From assembly GCA_949358305.1 (NCBI GenBank), contig OX442314.1, positions 47,066,581-47,130,580 on the forward strand: 64,000 bases of DNA, written 5' to 3'. Numbering within the stretch: position 1 is the stretch's first letter; each line of letters opens with the position of its first letter. The notes beneath the pieces are model-generated. The model was given only the letters and a program-made list of their open reading frames with translations, had not been told where the DNA came from and did no database searches. Made by a program: the position numbers and the translations under genes. The stretch is from Strigamia acuminata (taxonomy: Eukaryota; Arthropoda; Chilopoda; Geophilomorpha; Linotaeniidae). Shown here one piece after another: positions 28,905 through 41,592 of the stretch.

Positions 28905-31900
28905 CCGTTACGGCCAAGGACCGTAACGGGTCGAAAACGGGCCGCAACGGGTCGAAAACGGCCGCAACGGGTCGAAAACGGCCCGCACGGGCCGTTAACG
29001 GGCCGCCGACGGTCCCGTCACGATCCCGTAACGGCTCGCACGGGCCGTTAACGGGCCGCCGACGGTCCCGTCACGATCCCGTAACGGCTCGCACGGGCCG
29101 TTAACGGGCCGCCGACGGTCCCGTCACGATCCCGTAACGGCTCGCACGGGCCGTTAACGGGCCGCCGACGGTCCCGTCACGATCCCGTCACGGCCCGTGC
29201 GGGCCGTTAACGGGCCGCCAACGGTCCCGTCACGATCCCGTCACGGCCCGTGCGGGCCGTTAACGGGCCGCCGACGGTCCCGTCACGATCCCGTCACGGC
29301 CCGTGCGGGCCGTTAACGGGCTGCCGACGGTCCCGTCACGATCCCGTCACGGCTCGTGCGGGCCGTTAACGGGCCGCCGACGGTCCCGTCACGATCCCGT
29401 CACGGCCCGTGCGGGCCGTTAACGGGCTGCCGACGGTCCCGTCACGATCCCGTCAACGGCCCGCATGGAGTCGTACGGGCCGTTAACGGGCTGCCGACGG
29501 TCCCGTCACGATCCCGTCACGGCTCGTGCGGGCCGTTAACGGGCCGCCGACAGTCCCGTCACGATCCCGTCACGGCCTGTGCGGGCCGTTAACGGGCCGT
29601 TAACGGGCCGTTAACGGCCCGTTAACGGCGTAAAACCAAAAACAGGATTCGAGATTAATGTCTATGAATGTTGTACGCGTTTTCACGTACGTGTTGTCGG
29701 TTGTTGATTTTTTCGATTTACGCCGTAACGGCCCGTTAACGGCCCGTTAACGGCCCGTCAACGGCCCGTCAACGGCCCGCAACGGCCCGCACGGGCCGTT
29801 AACGGGCCGTCGACGATCCCGTCACGATCCCGCAACGGCCCGCACGGGCCGTTAACGGGCCGCTGACGGTCCCGTCACGATCCCGTCACGGCCTTCGTTC
29901 CCGGACTTCGGCTCGCCGACGGCCCGTACGACCTCACGCGGGCCGTTAACGGGCCGTTAACGGCCCGTTAACGGCCCGTTAACGGCGTAAAACCAAAAAC
30001 AGGATTCGAGATTAATGTCTATGAATGTTGTACGCGTTTTCATGTACGTGTTGTCGGTTGTTGATTTTTTCGATTCACGCCGTAACGGCCCGTTAACGGC
30101 CCGTTAACGGCCCGTCAACGGCCCGTCAACGGCCCGCAACGGCCCGCACGGGCCGTTAACGGGCCGTCGACGATCCCGTCACGATCCCGCAACGGCCCGC
30201 ACGGGCCGTTAACGGGCCGCTGACGGTCCCGTCACGATCCCGCAACGGCCCGCACGGGCCGTTAACGGGCCGTCGACGATCCCGTCACGATCCCGCAACG
30301 GCCCGCACGGGCCGTTAACGGGCCGCTGACGGTCCCGTCACGATCCCGCAACGGCCCGCACGGGCCGTTAACGGGCCGTCGACGGTCCCGTCACGATCCC
30401 GCAACGGCCCGCACGGGCCGTTAACGGCCCGTTAACGGCCCGTTAACGGCCCGTTAACGGGGCAAAACCGAAAACAGGATTCGAGATTAATGTCTATGAA
30501 TGTTGTACGCGTTTTCACGTACGTGTTGTCGGTTGTTGATTTTTTCGATTCACGCCGTAACGGCCCGTTAACGGCCCGTTAACGGCCCGTCAACGGCCCG
30601 TCAACGGCCCGCAACGGCCCGCACGGGCCGTTAACGGGCCGTCGACGATCCCGTCACGATCCCGCAACGGCCCGCACGGGCCGTTAACGGGCCGCTGACG
30701 GTCCCGTCACGATCCCGTCACGGCCTTCGTTCCCGGACTTCGGCTCGCCGACGGCCCGTACGACCTCACGCGGGCCGTTAACGGGCCGTTAACGGCCCGT
30801 TAACGGCCCGTTAACGGCGTAAAACCAAAAACAGGATTCGAGATTAATGTCTATGAATGTTGTACGCGTTTTCATGTACGTGTTGTCGGTTGTTGATTTT
30901 TTCGATTCACGCCGTAACGGCCCGTTAACGGCCCGTTAACGGCCCGTCAACGGCCCGTCAACGGCCCGCAACGGCCCGCACGGGCCGTTAACGGGCCGTC
31001 GACGATCCCGTCACGATCCCGCAACGGCCCGCACGGGCCGTTAACGGGCCGCTGACGGTCCCGTCACGATCCCGCAACGGCCCGCACGGGCCGTTAACGG
31101 GCCGTCGACGATCCCGTCACGATCCCGCAACGGCCCGCACGGGCCGTTAACGGGCCGCTGACGGTCCCGTCACGATCCCGCAACGGCCCGCACGGGCCGT
31201 TAACGGGCCGTCGACGGTCCCGTCACGATCCCGCAACGGCCCGCACGGGCCGTTAACGGCCCGTTAACGGCCCGTTAACGGCCCGTTAACGGGGCAAAAC
31301 CGAAAACAGGATTCGAGATTAATGTCTATGAATGTTGTACGCGTTTTCACGTACGTGTTGTCGGTTGTTGATTTTTTCGATTTACGCCGTAACGGCCCGT
31401 TAACGGCCCGTTAACGGCCCGTCAACGGCCCGTCAACGGCCCGCAACGGCCCGCACGGGCCGTTAACGGGCCGTCGACGATCCCGTCACGATCCCGCAAC
31501 GGCCCGCACGGGCCGTTAACGGGCCGCTGACGGTCCCGTCACGATCCCGTCACGGCCTTCGTTCCCGGACTTCGGCTCGCCGACGGCCCGTACGACCTCA
31601 CGCGGGCCGTTAACGGGCCGTTAACGGCCCGTTAACGGCCCGTTAACGGCGTAAAACCAAAAACAGGATTCGAGATTAATGTCTATGAATGTTGTACGCG
31701 TTTTCATGTACGTGTTGTCGGTTGTTGATTTTTTCGATTCACGCCGTAACGGCCCGTTAACGGCCCGTTAACGGCCCGTCAACGGCCCGTCAACGGCCCG
31801 CAACGGCCCGCACGGGCCGTTAACGGGCCGTCGACGATCCCGTCACGATCCCGCAACGGCCCGCACGGGCCGTTAACGGGCCGCTGACGGTCCCGTCACG

Positions 31901-32862
31901 ATCCCGCAACGGCCCGCACGGGCCGTTAACGGGCCGTCGACGATCCCGTCACGATCCCGCAACGGCCCGCACGGGCCGTTAACGGGCCGCTGACGGTCCC
32001 GTCACGATCCCGCAACGGCCCGCACGGGCCGTTAACGGGCCGTCGACGGTCCCGTCACGATCCCGCAACGGCCCGCACGGGCCGTTAACGGCCCGTTAAC
32101 GGCCCGTTAACGGCCCGTTAACGGGGCAAAACCGAAAACAGGATTCGAGATTAATGTCTATGAATGTTGTACGCGTTTTCATGTACGTGTTGTCGGTTGT
32201 TGATTTTTTCGATTCACGCCGTAACGGCCCGTTAACGGCCCGTTAACGGCCCGTCAACGGCCCGTCAACGGCCCGCAACGGCCCGCACGGGCCGTTAACG
32301 GGCCGTCGACGATCCCGTCACGATCCCGCAACGGCCCGCACGGGCCGTTAACGGGCCGCCGACGGTCCCGTCACGGTCCCGTCACGGCGCGTGCGGGCCG
32401 TTAACGGGCCGCCGACAGTCCCGTCACGATCCCGTCACGGCCTTCGTTCCCGGACTTCGGCTCGCCGACGGCCCGTACGACCTCACGCGGGCCGTTAACG
32501 GGCCGTTAACGGGCCGTTAACGGCCCGTTAACGGCCCGTTAACGGCGTAAAACCAAAAACAGGATTCGAGATTAATGTCTATGAATGTTGTACGCGTTTT
32601 CACGTACGTGTTGTCGGTTGTTGATTTTTTCGATTTACGCCGTTAACGGCCCGTCAACGGCCCGCATGGAGTCGTACGGGCCGTTAACGGGCCGCCGACG
32701 GTCCCGTCACGGTCCCGTCACGGCGCGTGCGGGCCGTTAACGGGCCGCCAACGGTCCCGTCACGATCCCGTCACGGCCCGTGCGGGCCGTTAACGGGCCG
32801 CCGACGGTCCCGTCACGATCCCGTAACGGCCCGTTACGGCCAAGGGCCGTAACGGGATAACT
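28905..32862 (+). repeat. Large GTTAAC higher-order array, copy A
   Basis: 53-bp units open the array. The 95-bp marker spacer then recurs at 29641, 29998, 30473, 30830, 31305, 31662, 32137 and 32558, counting from its AACAGG. Spacings alternate 357 and 475 bp (last 421), so the higher-order repeat is 832 bp, about 3.5 copies. Two marker types alternate: GGCGTAAAACCAAAAAC and GGGGCAAAACCGAAAAC. Every unit holds the palindrome CCGTTAACGG. Confidence 0.92.
31225..31229 (+). other. Empty copia target site (ACGAT) in copy A
   Basis: This ACGAT lies 399 bp after the marker at 30830. It is the same position in the array as the copia insertion in copy B, 399 bp after the marker at 40695. It is uninterrupted here, so it is the pre-insertion state. 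Confidence 0.85.
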
Positions 32863-33779
32863 GAGAGAGTCGGGTGCGAGACCACGTGACCCGGAGTGTG
32901 GTTTTTGGGGGCGAGGGCCGTCCTCCGACCGCGCCGTGACGCGCCCCGGGTCGGATCAAGAGGCGACCCGGTCGGAAACCGAACCTCGGGGTTCCTCGGG
33001 GCGTGGTTTTTTGGGGACGGGGGGAGGGGGGGATTGGGTCGCGTGCTCCGACCGCGCCGCAACGCGCCGTGGGTCGGTCACCAACCTTTGTCAATATTTT
33101 ATAAATTTCCACGGAATTTCAACAATGTTTTACATAAGTCCGTCAAATCGGGCAGAAATATCCCGTACAATGTCGCTGCAATTCTGTGGAAATTTATCAG
33201 ATATTGACAAAATTCGGTGACGGGCGGAAGGGCGATTCCCGGGCGGAAGAGAGAGAGAGAGAGAGAAAGGGGGGACGGCCGGCGCCTACGCCGACGGGGC
33301 GCGGAGGGCGAGTGCACTGTTCACGCATGTGGGCGCGTGTGGACGCTCGATTTACTGGCGCGTTGGACAAGTCAAAAAAAATTTCCCAATGTCTGACAAA
33401 AATTCCATCGAATCACGGCAATATTTGACAACACTTGCACAGATTTTTAGCAACATTCACCGGCGAGGTCGTTGATGAACTCGCTTTACCCCGATGAATC
33501 TCGCGCGACAACAACCCTGCGAAAATACCAAATCTCGTACGAATAATAAACACGGCGCAAACCGCACAAAAATCCACGACATAAAATCGAATGTCGTCTA
33601 TCGGCACTCTCAGCATTCCCCCGGACATTTTCCGGAAGAGTTTGGTCCGGCCGGAATCCGAGGAATAGTCACTCCCAAAGTGCGGATTTTGCGGGTGCAC
33701 TCGCTTCCGAAGGATAGGCAAAGCAGGCGTGCGGACGCGACGCCCGGACGCGGCCGGACGGGGACCAGTCGGCGCTTAA
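32863..33779 (-). repeat. Unit tail, copy A: inverted GC cap, hairpin, (GA)n, right outer inverted end
   Basis: 32863-33085 is the reverse complement of the GC cap at 24466-24699. A hairpin module (about 33085-33225), a GA tract (33249-33267) and the right outer inverted end (33578-33657) follow. The last 120 bp lead directly into the next unit through CTTAACCTTGGGG. The same tail occurs at 57233-58149. Confidence 0.85.
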
Positions 33780-34734
33780 CCTTGGGGTATGTGTGCGGAT
33801 TTTGTCGGGGGCGAAAGGGTCCCGCTTTTTAACATTACGGCGGCCTATACGTTGTTTCGTTGATCGCGACTGTGATGCGGAATTTGCGGATGTTGTTTTG
33901 GCCGAGTAGTTCGTGCGACCGAGCGCGTTTTGTTCGTTGCTTTTCGGTGTTCGGTGGGTTTTGTGACCGGTCAAGGGTTTCGCTAAAACGTGGTTTTTGT
34001 GACGGGAGGGAGGGGGGATCGGTTCATGTGCTCCGAACGCGCCGCGACGCGCCGTGACTTGGGCCAAAAACGACCCGGTCGGAAACCGGGTCCCGGGCTT
34101 CGTCGAGGCGTGGTTTTTGAGAACGGGGGGAGGGGGGGATCGGGTCGCGTGCTCCGAAAGCGCCGCGACGCGCCGTGACTTGGGCCAAAAACGACCCGGT
34201 CGGAAACCGGGTCCCGGGCTTCGTCGAGGCGTGGTCCCGATCGGGACAAACTCTTCCGGAAAATGTCCGGTGGAATGTTGAGAGTGTCGATGGACGACGT
34301 TCGAGTTTATATCGTAAGTAAGTAAGTATCTGACAAAACTTGCACAGAATTTTGTCAACATTTGATAAATTTCCACAGAATTTAACGTTGTTTTGCTAAA
34401 ACCTGCGGAAACGTGTCTAGTCGGGCAGAAACGTCTCGTAAAATGTTGCTGAAATTCCGTGGAAATTTGTCAAAAATTGACAAAAGTTGGTGACCGACCC
34501 ACATCGCGTTGCGGCGCGGTCGGAGCACGCGACCCGATCCCCCCCCCCCCCCCCCTCCCCCCGTCCCCAAAAAACCACGCCTCGAGGAACCCCGAGGTTC
34601 GGTTTCCGACCGGGTCGCCTCTTGATCCGACTCGGGGCGCGTCACGGCGCGGTCGGAGGACGGCCCTCGCCCCCAAAAACCACACTCCGGGTCACGTGGT
34701 CTCGCACTCGACTTTTTCAGTTTTCCCGTTTTCG

Positions 34735-35532
34735 GCCCGTTACGGCCAAGGACCGTAACGGGTCGAAAACGGGCCGCAACGGGTCGAAAACGGCCGCAAC
34801 GGGTCGAAAACGGCCCGCACGGGCCGTTAACGGGCCGCCGACGGTCCCGTCACAATCCCGTAACGGCTCGCACGGGCCGTTAACGGGCCGCCGACGGTCC
34901 CGTCACGATCCCGTAACGGCTCGCACGGGCCGTTAACGGGCCGCCGACGGTTCCGTAACTATCCCGTAACGGCCCGCACGGGCCGTTAACGGGCCGCCGA
35001 CGATCCCGTCACGACCCCGTAACGGCCCGTACGACCTCATGCGGGCCGTTAACGGGCCGTTAACGGGCCGTTAACGGCCCGTTAACGGCGTAAAACCAAA
35101 AACAGGATTCGAGATTAATGTCTATGAATGTTGTACGCGTTTTCATGTACGTGTTGTCGGTTGTTGATTTTTTCGATTTACACCGTCACGGCCCGTTAAC
35201 GGCCCGTTAACGGCCCGTTAACGGCCCGTTACGATCCCGTAACGGCCCGCACGGGCCGTTAACGGGCCGCCGACGGTCCCGTCACGATCCCGTAACGGCC
35301 CGCACGGGCCGTTAACGGGCCGCCGACGGTCCCGTCACGGTCCCGTAACGGCTCGCACGGGCCGTTAACGGGCCGCCGACGGTCCCGTCACGGTCCCGTA
35401 ACGGCCTTCGTTCCCGGACTTCGGCTCGCCGACGGCCCGTGCGACCTCATGCGGGCCGCTAACGGGCCGTCAACGGGCCGTTAACGGCCCGTTTTCGACC
35501 CGCTACGGCCCGTCACGGCCTGTTGGCCGTGC
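34735..35532 (+). repeat. Small GTTAAC array, copy B
   Basis: Counterpart of 24700-25497 at an offset of 10,035 bp, with the marker spacer at 35101. No differences were noticed in the translated frames. Confidence 0.9.
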
Positions 35533-35639
35533 GACCCGTGACTCGGAGTGTGGTTTTTGGGGACGAGGGCCGTCCTCCGGCCGCGCCGCGACGCGCCGCG
35601 GGTCGGACAAGAAACGACCCGGTCGGAAACCGAACCTCA

Positions 35640-38600
35640 GTGTCCAATCGGGCAGAAATTGTGCGAAAGTTTAACCAAAAATGGCCAAAAGTCGGTGCAA
35701 GTTTTGCACGCAACAAACGTCCGATGTGACAGTGCCCATGCGGGTTGGACGTGCATGTGGGCGCGTGTGGGCGCTCGATTTACCGGCCCGTTGGACGAGT
35801 TAAACCAAAATTTCCCAATATCTTGCATAAATTTAAAGAAGATTTGACAGATTTCCAGATTTTAAGCGATGTTTTACATAAGTCCGTCCCATTGCTGAAA
35901 TTCCGTGAAAATTTGTCAAAAATTGACAAAAGTCTGTGCAAATTTAGTCAGAAATAGGAAACAAAAAATTTAAAATTCGTCCAACGCGCCAGTAAATCGA
36001 GCGCGCCCATGGACAGTGCGCCGGCGGGAGCCCCGGCCGTCCTCTCTCTCTCTCTCTCTCGGCCGCCAAGGCTCGCCCCTCCGCCCGTCGGCGGGAGCCC
36101 CGACCGTCCCCCCTCTCTCTTTCGGCCGCCAAAGGATCGCCCCTCCGCTCGTCACAGATTTTTGTCAATATTTGATGAATTTCAACAGATTTTCAGCAAT
36201 ATTTTACAGGACATTTCTGCTCTTTTGGATACATTTTCAAAGGTTTTATTGCTAAAATTCTGGGGAAATTTATCAAATATTGACAAAAAATCGATGCAAG
36301 TTTTGTCAGAAATTGATAAAATCTTCTTAAACTCGTCCAACGCGCCGGCGAGTGCACATGCGGGGACAGTGGGCACGTCCAGCCCGCGTGCACACTGTCA
36401 GATCGGGCGGTTTCGGGCACAGTTTGATCCGGGCAAATATCTAGCAAAACTTGCACCGATTTTTTGTCAATTTTAGACAAATTTCAGCGATATTTTACGA
36501 GACATTTCTGCTCGATTGGACACATTTCCAGGGGTTTTTTGTAAAACATTGATAAAATTCCGTGGAAATTTATCAAATATTGGCAAAATTCGGTGCTAAT
36601 TTTGTCAAAAATTAGGAAAAAAAAAATTTTCAAAACTTGTCCAACGTGCCGGTAAATCGAGCGCCCACATGCCTAGATAGTGCACGCCCAACCCGCCAAG
36701 GCTCGCCCCTCCGCCCGTCGGCGGGAGCCCCGGCCGTCCCCTCTCTCTCTCTTTCTCTCTCTCTCTCGGGCGCCCGGAGCTCGCCCCTCCGCCCGTCACC
36801 GACTTTTGACACAATTTTTGATGAAATTCAACGGAATTTTAGCAACGTTTTACAAAAAACCTGTGGAAATGTGTCCAACCGGGCAGAAATGTGTCGTAAA
36901 ATGTTGCCGAAATTCTGTGAAAATTTGTCACAAATTGCCAAAAGTCGGTGCAAGTATTGCTAGATTTGGGCGCATCAAACTGTGCCGAGATCTGACAGTG
37001 TCCACGCGGTTTTGAAGCGCCCACTGTCGACGCACGTGGGCGCTCAATTTACCGGCGCGTTGGACGAGTTTTGAAAAAAGTTTTTTCCTAATTTCTGACA
37101 AAACTTGCACCGAATTTTGTCAATATGTGATAAATTTCCATGGATTTTAAGCAATGTTTTACAGAAGTCCGTCCCATCGGGCAGAAATGTCTCGTAAAAT
37201 GTCGCTGAAATTCTGTGGAAATTTGTTAAAAAATTCCCACAAGTCGGTGCAACTTTTGCACGCATCAAACTGTGCCCCGAGAGTCCACGCGTGTGCCCGA
37301 TCTGACAGTGTCCACGCGGGTTGGACGTGCGCATGTGGGCGCGCGATTTACTGGCCTCCAACTCATCAATTAAAGCTCTCATGCAGCGCAACGAATCATC
37401 TGAAGAGCGCTAGTGAATTCAAAAAATGGCGACAGAAAAATTAAAAACACGTCTAATTTATTCGACTCAAGAACACGAACTAAATTGTCCAGATACTAGT
37501 CTACAATAGAAAATGCGGGAGTGCAACAATTGAAATTGCACGCGCTCAAAACAATTAGCAAAATAAAATCATATAAAACATCGAGACTGACGTAACTAGA
37601 ATCACACGATCGTCGACGAGAGTCCACGCATGTGCGTGCGCGATGTACTCGTGTGGCCACGTGTTAAACGTGGGCACGACGCGCAAGAACCGTACACACC
37701 GAGTCAAGGAACCACTAAAAAGACAAAACGAATTAAACACATGTCTAATGCAAAAACAATTAACAATAAAACTGTGCCCGAAACCGCCCGATCTGACAAT
37801 GTCCACGCGGGTTGGACGTGTAAAACATCGCTTAAAATCTGTGGAAATCAGTCAAATGTTCTTAAAAATCGGTGCAAGTTATGCAAAATATTGGGAAAAT
37901 TTTGTTTAACTCGTCCAACGCGCCGGTAAATCGAGCGCCCACACGTGCCCACATGCGTGAACAGTGCACTCGCCCTCTCGCCCCGTCGGCGTAGGCGCCG
38001 GCCGTCCGCCCTCTCTCTCTCTCTCTCTCTTCCGCTCGGGAATCGCCCTTCCGCCCGTCACCGAATTTTGTCAATATCTGATAAATTTCTACAGAATTGC
38101 AGCGACATTATACGGGATATTTCTGCCCTTTTGGATGGGGCTTCTGTAAAACATTGCTTAAAATCTGTGTAAATTTATTAAATGTCGTTAAAAATCGTTG
38201 CAAGTTTTGTCAGATTTTGGAGAATTTTTTTAGAACTCGTCCAACGCGCCAGTAAATCACGCGCCCACGTGCGTGGACAGTGCGCCCCGCGTGGACACTG
38301 TCAGGTCGGGCACACTCGTGGACTCTCGGGGCACACGGTTTGATGCGTCCAAAAAAATTGCACCGACTTTTGACAATTTGTGATAAATTTCCAAGTAATT
38401 TCAGCAATATTTTGCGAGACATTTCTGCCCGATTGGATACATTTCCACAGGTTTTTGTAAAACATTGCTAAAATTCGGTGGAAATCTATCAAATGTTGCC
38501 ACAATTCGGTGCAAGTTTTGCGAGATTTGCTCGCATCAAACTGTGCCCGAAAATGCCCGACTTGACAGTGTCCACGCGGGTTGGACGCGCCCAGCACTGT

Positions 38601-38830
38601 CCAAGCACGTGGGCGCGTGTGGGCGCTCGATTTATCGGCGCGTTGGACTAGTTTTAAAAAAATTTTCCCAATTTCTGACAAAATTCGCACCGAATTTTTG
38701 CAATTTTTGATAAATTAACACAGAATTTCAGCAATGTTTTAAACAAGTCCGTCCAATCGGGCAGAAATGTCTCGTAAAATGTTGCTGAAATTCCGTGAAA
38801 ATCTGTCAAAAATTGACAAAAGTTGGTGAC
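35640..38830. repeat. AT-rich hairpin-module region, copy B
   Basis: Counterpart of 25605-28795. At least one substitution was seen (A at 28069 in copy A, G at 38104 in copy B); otherwise the translations agree. Confidence 0.85.
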
Positions 38831-38939
38831 CGACCCGCGGCGCGTCACGGCGCGGTCGGAGGACGGCCCTCGTCCCCAAAAACCACACTCCGGGTCACGT
38901 GGTCTCGCACTCGACTTTTTCAGTTTTCCCGTTTTCGGC

Positions 38940-41094
38940 CCGTTACGGCCAAGGACCGTAACGGGTCGAAAACGGGCCGCAACGGGTCGAAAACGGCCGC
39001 AACGGGTCGAAAACGGCCCGCACGGGCCGTTAACGGGCCGCCGACGGTCCCGTCACGATCCCGTAACGGCTCGCACGGGCCGTTAACGGGCCGCCGACGG
39101 TCCCGTCACGATCCCGTAACGGCTCGCACGGGCCGTTAACGGGCCGCCGACGGTCCCGTCACGATCCCGTAACGGCTCGCACGGGCCGTTAACGGGCCGC
39201 CGACGGTCCCGTCACGATCCCGTCACGGCCCGTGCGGGCCGTTAACGGGCCGCCAACGGTCCCGTCACGATCCCGTCACGGCCCGTGCGGGCCGTTAACG
39301 GGCCGCCGACGGTCCCGTCACGATCCCGTCACGGCCCGTGCGGGCCGTTAACGGGCTGCCGACGGTCCCGTCACGATCCCGTCACGGCTCGTGCGGGCCG
39401 TTAACGGGCCGCCGACAGTCCCGTCACGATCCCGTCACGGCCTGTGCGGGCCGTTAACGGGCCGTTAACGGGCCGTTAACGGCCCGTTAACGGCGTAAAA
39501 CCAAAAACAGGATTCGAGATTAATGTCTATGAATGTTGTACGCGTTTTCACGTACGTGTTGTCGGTTGTTGATTTTTTCGATTTACGCCGTAACGGCCCG
39601 TTAACGGCCCGTTAACGGCCCGTCAACGGCCCGTCAACGGCCCGCAACGGCCCGCACGGGCCGTTAACGGGCCGTCGACGATCCCGTCACGATCCCGCAA
39701 CGGCCCGCACGGGCCGTTAACGGGCCGCTGACGGTCCCGTCACGATCCCGTCACGGCCTTCGTTCCCGGACTTCGGCTCGCCGACGGCCCGTACGACCTC
39801 ACGCGGGCCGTTAACGGGCCGTTAACGGCCCGTTAACGGCCCGTTAACGGCGTAAAACCAAAAACAGGATTCGAGATTAATGTCTATGAATGTTGTACGC
39901 GTTTTCATGTACGTGTTGTCGGTTGTTGATTTTTTCGATTCACGCCGTAACGGCCCGTTAACGGCCCGTTAACGGCCCGTCAACGGCCCGTCAACGGCCC
40001 GCAACGGCCCGCACGGGCCGTTAACGGGCCGTCGACGATCCCGTCACGATCCCGCAACGGCCCGCACGGGCCGTTAACGGGCCGCTGACGGTCCCGTCAC
40101 GATCCCGCAACGGCCCGCACGGGCCGTTAACGGGCCGTCGACGATCCCGTCACGATCCCGCAACGGCCCGCACGGGCCGTTAACGGGCCGCTGACGGTCC
40201 CGTCACGATCCCGCAACGGCCCGCACGGGCCGTTAACGGGCCGTCGACGGTCCCGTCACGATCCCGCAACGGCCCGCACGGGCCGTTAACGGCCCGTTAA
40301 CGGCCCGTTAACGGCCCGTTAACGGGGCAAAACCGAAAACAGGATTCGAGATTAATGTCTATGAATGTTGTACGCGTTTTCACGTACGTGTTGTCGGTTG
40401 TTGATTTTTTCGATTCACGCCGTAACGGCCCGTTAACGGCCCGTTAACGGCCCGTCAACGGCCCGTCAACGGCCCGCAACGGCCCGCACGGGCCGTTAAC
40501 GGGCCGTCGACGATCCCGTCACGATCCCGCAACGGCCCGCACGGGCCGTTAACGGGCCGCTGACGGTCCCGTCACGATCCCGTCACGGCCTTCGTTCCCG
40601 GACTTCGGCTCGCCGACGGCCCGTACGACCTCACGCGGGCCGTTAACGGGCCGTTAACGGCCCGTTAACGGCCCGTTAACGGCGTAAAACCAAAAACAGG
40701 ATTCGAGATTAATGTCTATGAATGTTGTACGCGTTTTCATGTACGTGTTGTCGGTTGTTGATTTTTTCGATTCACGCCGTAACGGCCCGTTAACGGCCCG
40801 TTAACGGCCCGTCAACGGCCCGTCAACGGCCCGCAACGGCCCGCACGGGCCGTTAACGGGCCGTCGACGATCCCGTCACGATCCCGCAACGGCCCGCACG
40901 GGCCGTTAACGGGCCGCTGACGGTCCCGTCACGATCCCGCAACGGCCCGCACGGGCCGTTAACGGGCCGTCGACGATCCCGTCACGATCCCGCAACGGCC
41001 CGCACGGGCCGTTAACGGGCCGCTGACGGTCCCGTCACGATCCCGCAACGGCCCGCACGGGCCGTTAACGGGCCGTCGACGGTCCCGTCACGAT
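38940..41094 (+). repeat. Large array, copy B, part before copia 1
   Basis: Markers at 39506, 39863, 40338 and 40695, with the same 357/475 alternation. The array is cut by copia 1 within the 475-bp interval after the fourth marker. Three units present in copy A (170 bp) are missing from its first part. Confidence 0.9.
41090..41094 (+). other. Target-site duplication of copia 1, left (ACGAT)
   Basis: ACGAT directly before the TGTTGGG start of the LTR; repeated at 48094-48098 after the right LTR. Confidence 0.92.
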
Positions 41095-41577
41095 TGTTGG
41101 GTTGCAAACCCATTTTGTAGTGCTTAAATATTTGTTCCTGTGTTACGTGATTTATTGGTTACACAATTTCCGAGTATGTGTAACAAGTGTGTTGTAAATT
41201 AATGTCCCGATCCAGTGTTCAACCGATAATGATTTTTATCAATGCTTGTTATGTACCGCGGTTGAATATTCTCTCCTTTACAGCACACGTCCCTGATGTC
41301 GTCTGCTTGAAAAAGCGATTTGTGTTTTATCCTTTTTCCTTGGTTTATCGATTATTAATGTCGGTGTTTTTTTTTTTTACTTGCGATTGTAAAGGACAAA
41401 TCATTGGAAACTTGACAATGATTTATCCTATGTTGTTAGAGAGTGCAAATAGCCTCTAACCGTGTATCACCTGATATTCTCACGAATTAAAGATGGCGCA
41501 CGCATGTCGGTTTCGCGCACCGTTTCAACTGATGTTTCTTTTGATTTCGTTTGCAGAATTGCCGGGAATAACCCCAC
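41095..41577 (+). repeat. Copia 1 5' LTR
   Basis: TGTTGGG to CCCAC. It contains a YY1-like AAGATGGCG at 41490-41498 and, near its end, a splice-acceptor-like pyrimidine run ending TTTGCAG (41556). Confidence 0.93.
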
Positions 41578-41580
41578 GAG

Positions 41581-41592
41581 TGGTAGCAGAGG
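41581..41592 (+). other. Copia 1 primer-binding site (tRNA-iMet)
   Basis: TGGTAGCAGAGG, 12 nt, exactly complementary to the CCTCTGCTACCA 3' end of eukaryotic initiator tRNA-Met. It starts three bases after the LTR. This primer is usual for copia-group elements. Confidence 0.85.

Larger units (their letters stand above)
23746..33779 (+). repeat. Macrosatellite unit copy A (10,034 bp)
   Basis: One complete unit of a head-to-tail repeat; the same sequence restarts at 33780 and 58150. Order: 120-bp tandem duplication; outer inverted end; hairpin module; GC cap; small 53-bp-unit array; inverted cap; 3.2 kb of AT-rich hairpin modules; direct cap; large higher-order array; inverted cap; hairpin; (GA)n; outer inverted end; spacer. 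It contains no copia insertion and no credible gene. All long open frames in it are translated repeats. Confidence 0.92.

Noticed and set aside
24425-29600. Arg/Pro/Ser-rich open frames in the arrays and hairpin regions
   Set aside because: They exist on both strands and in several frames, follow the 53-bp and CT repeats, and recur identically in each unit; none has a domain.
28905-32862. CRISPR-like array
   Set aside because: Repeats are regular, but there are no unique spacers: the sequence between repeats is itself repeated, and the context is a eukaryotic satellite.
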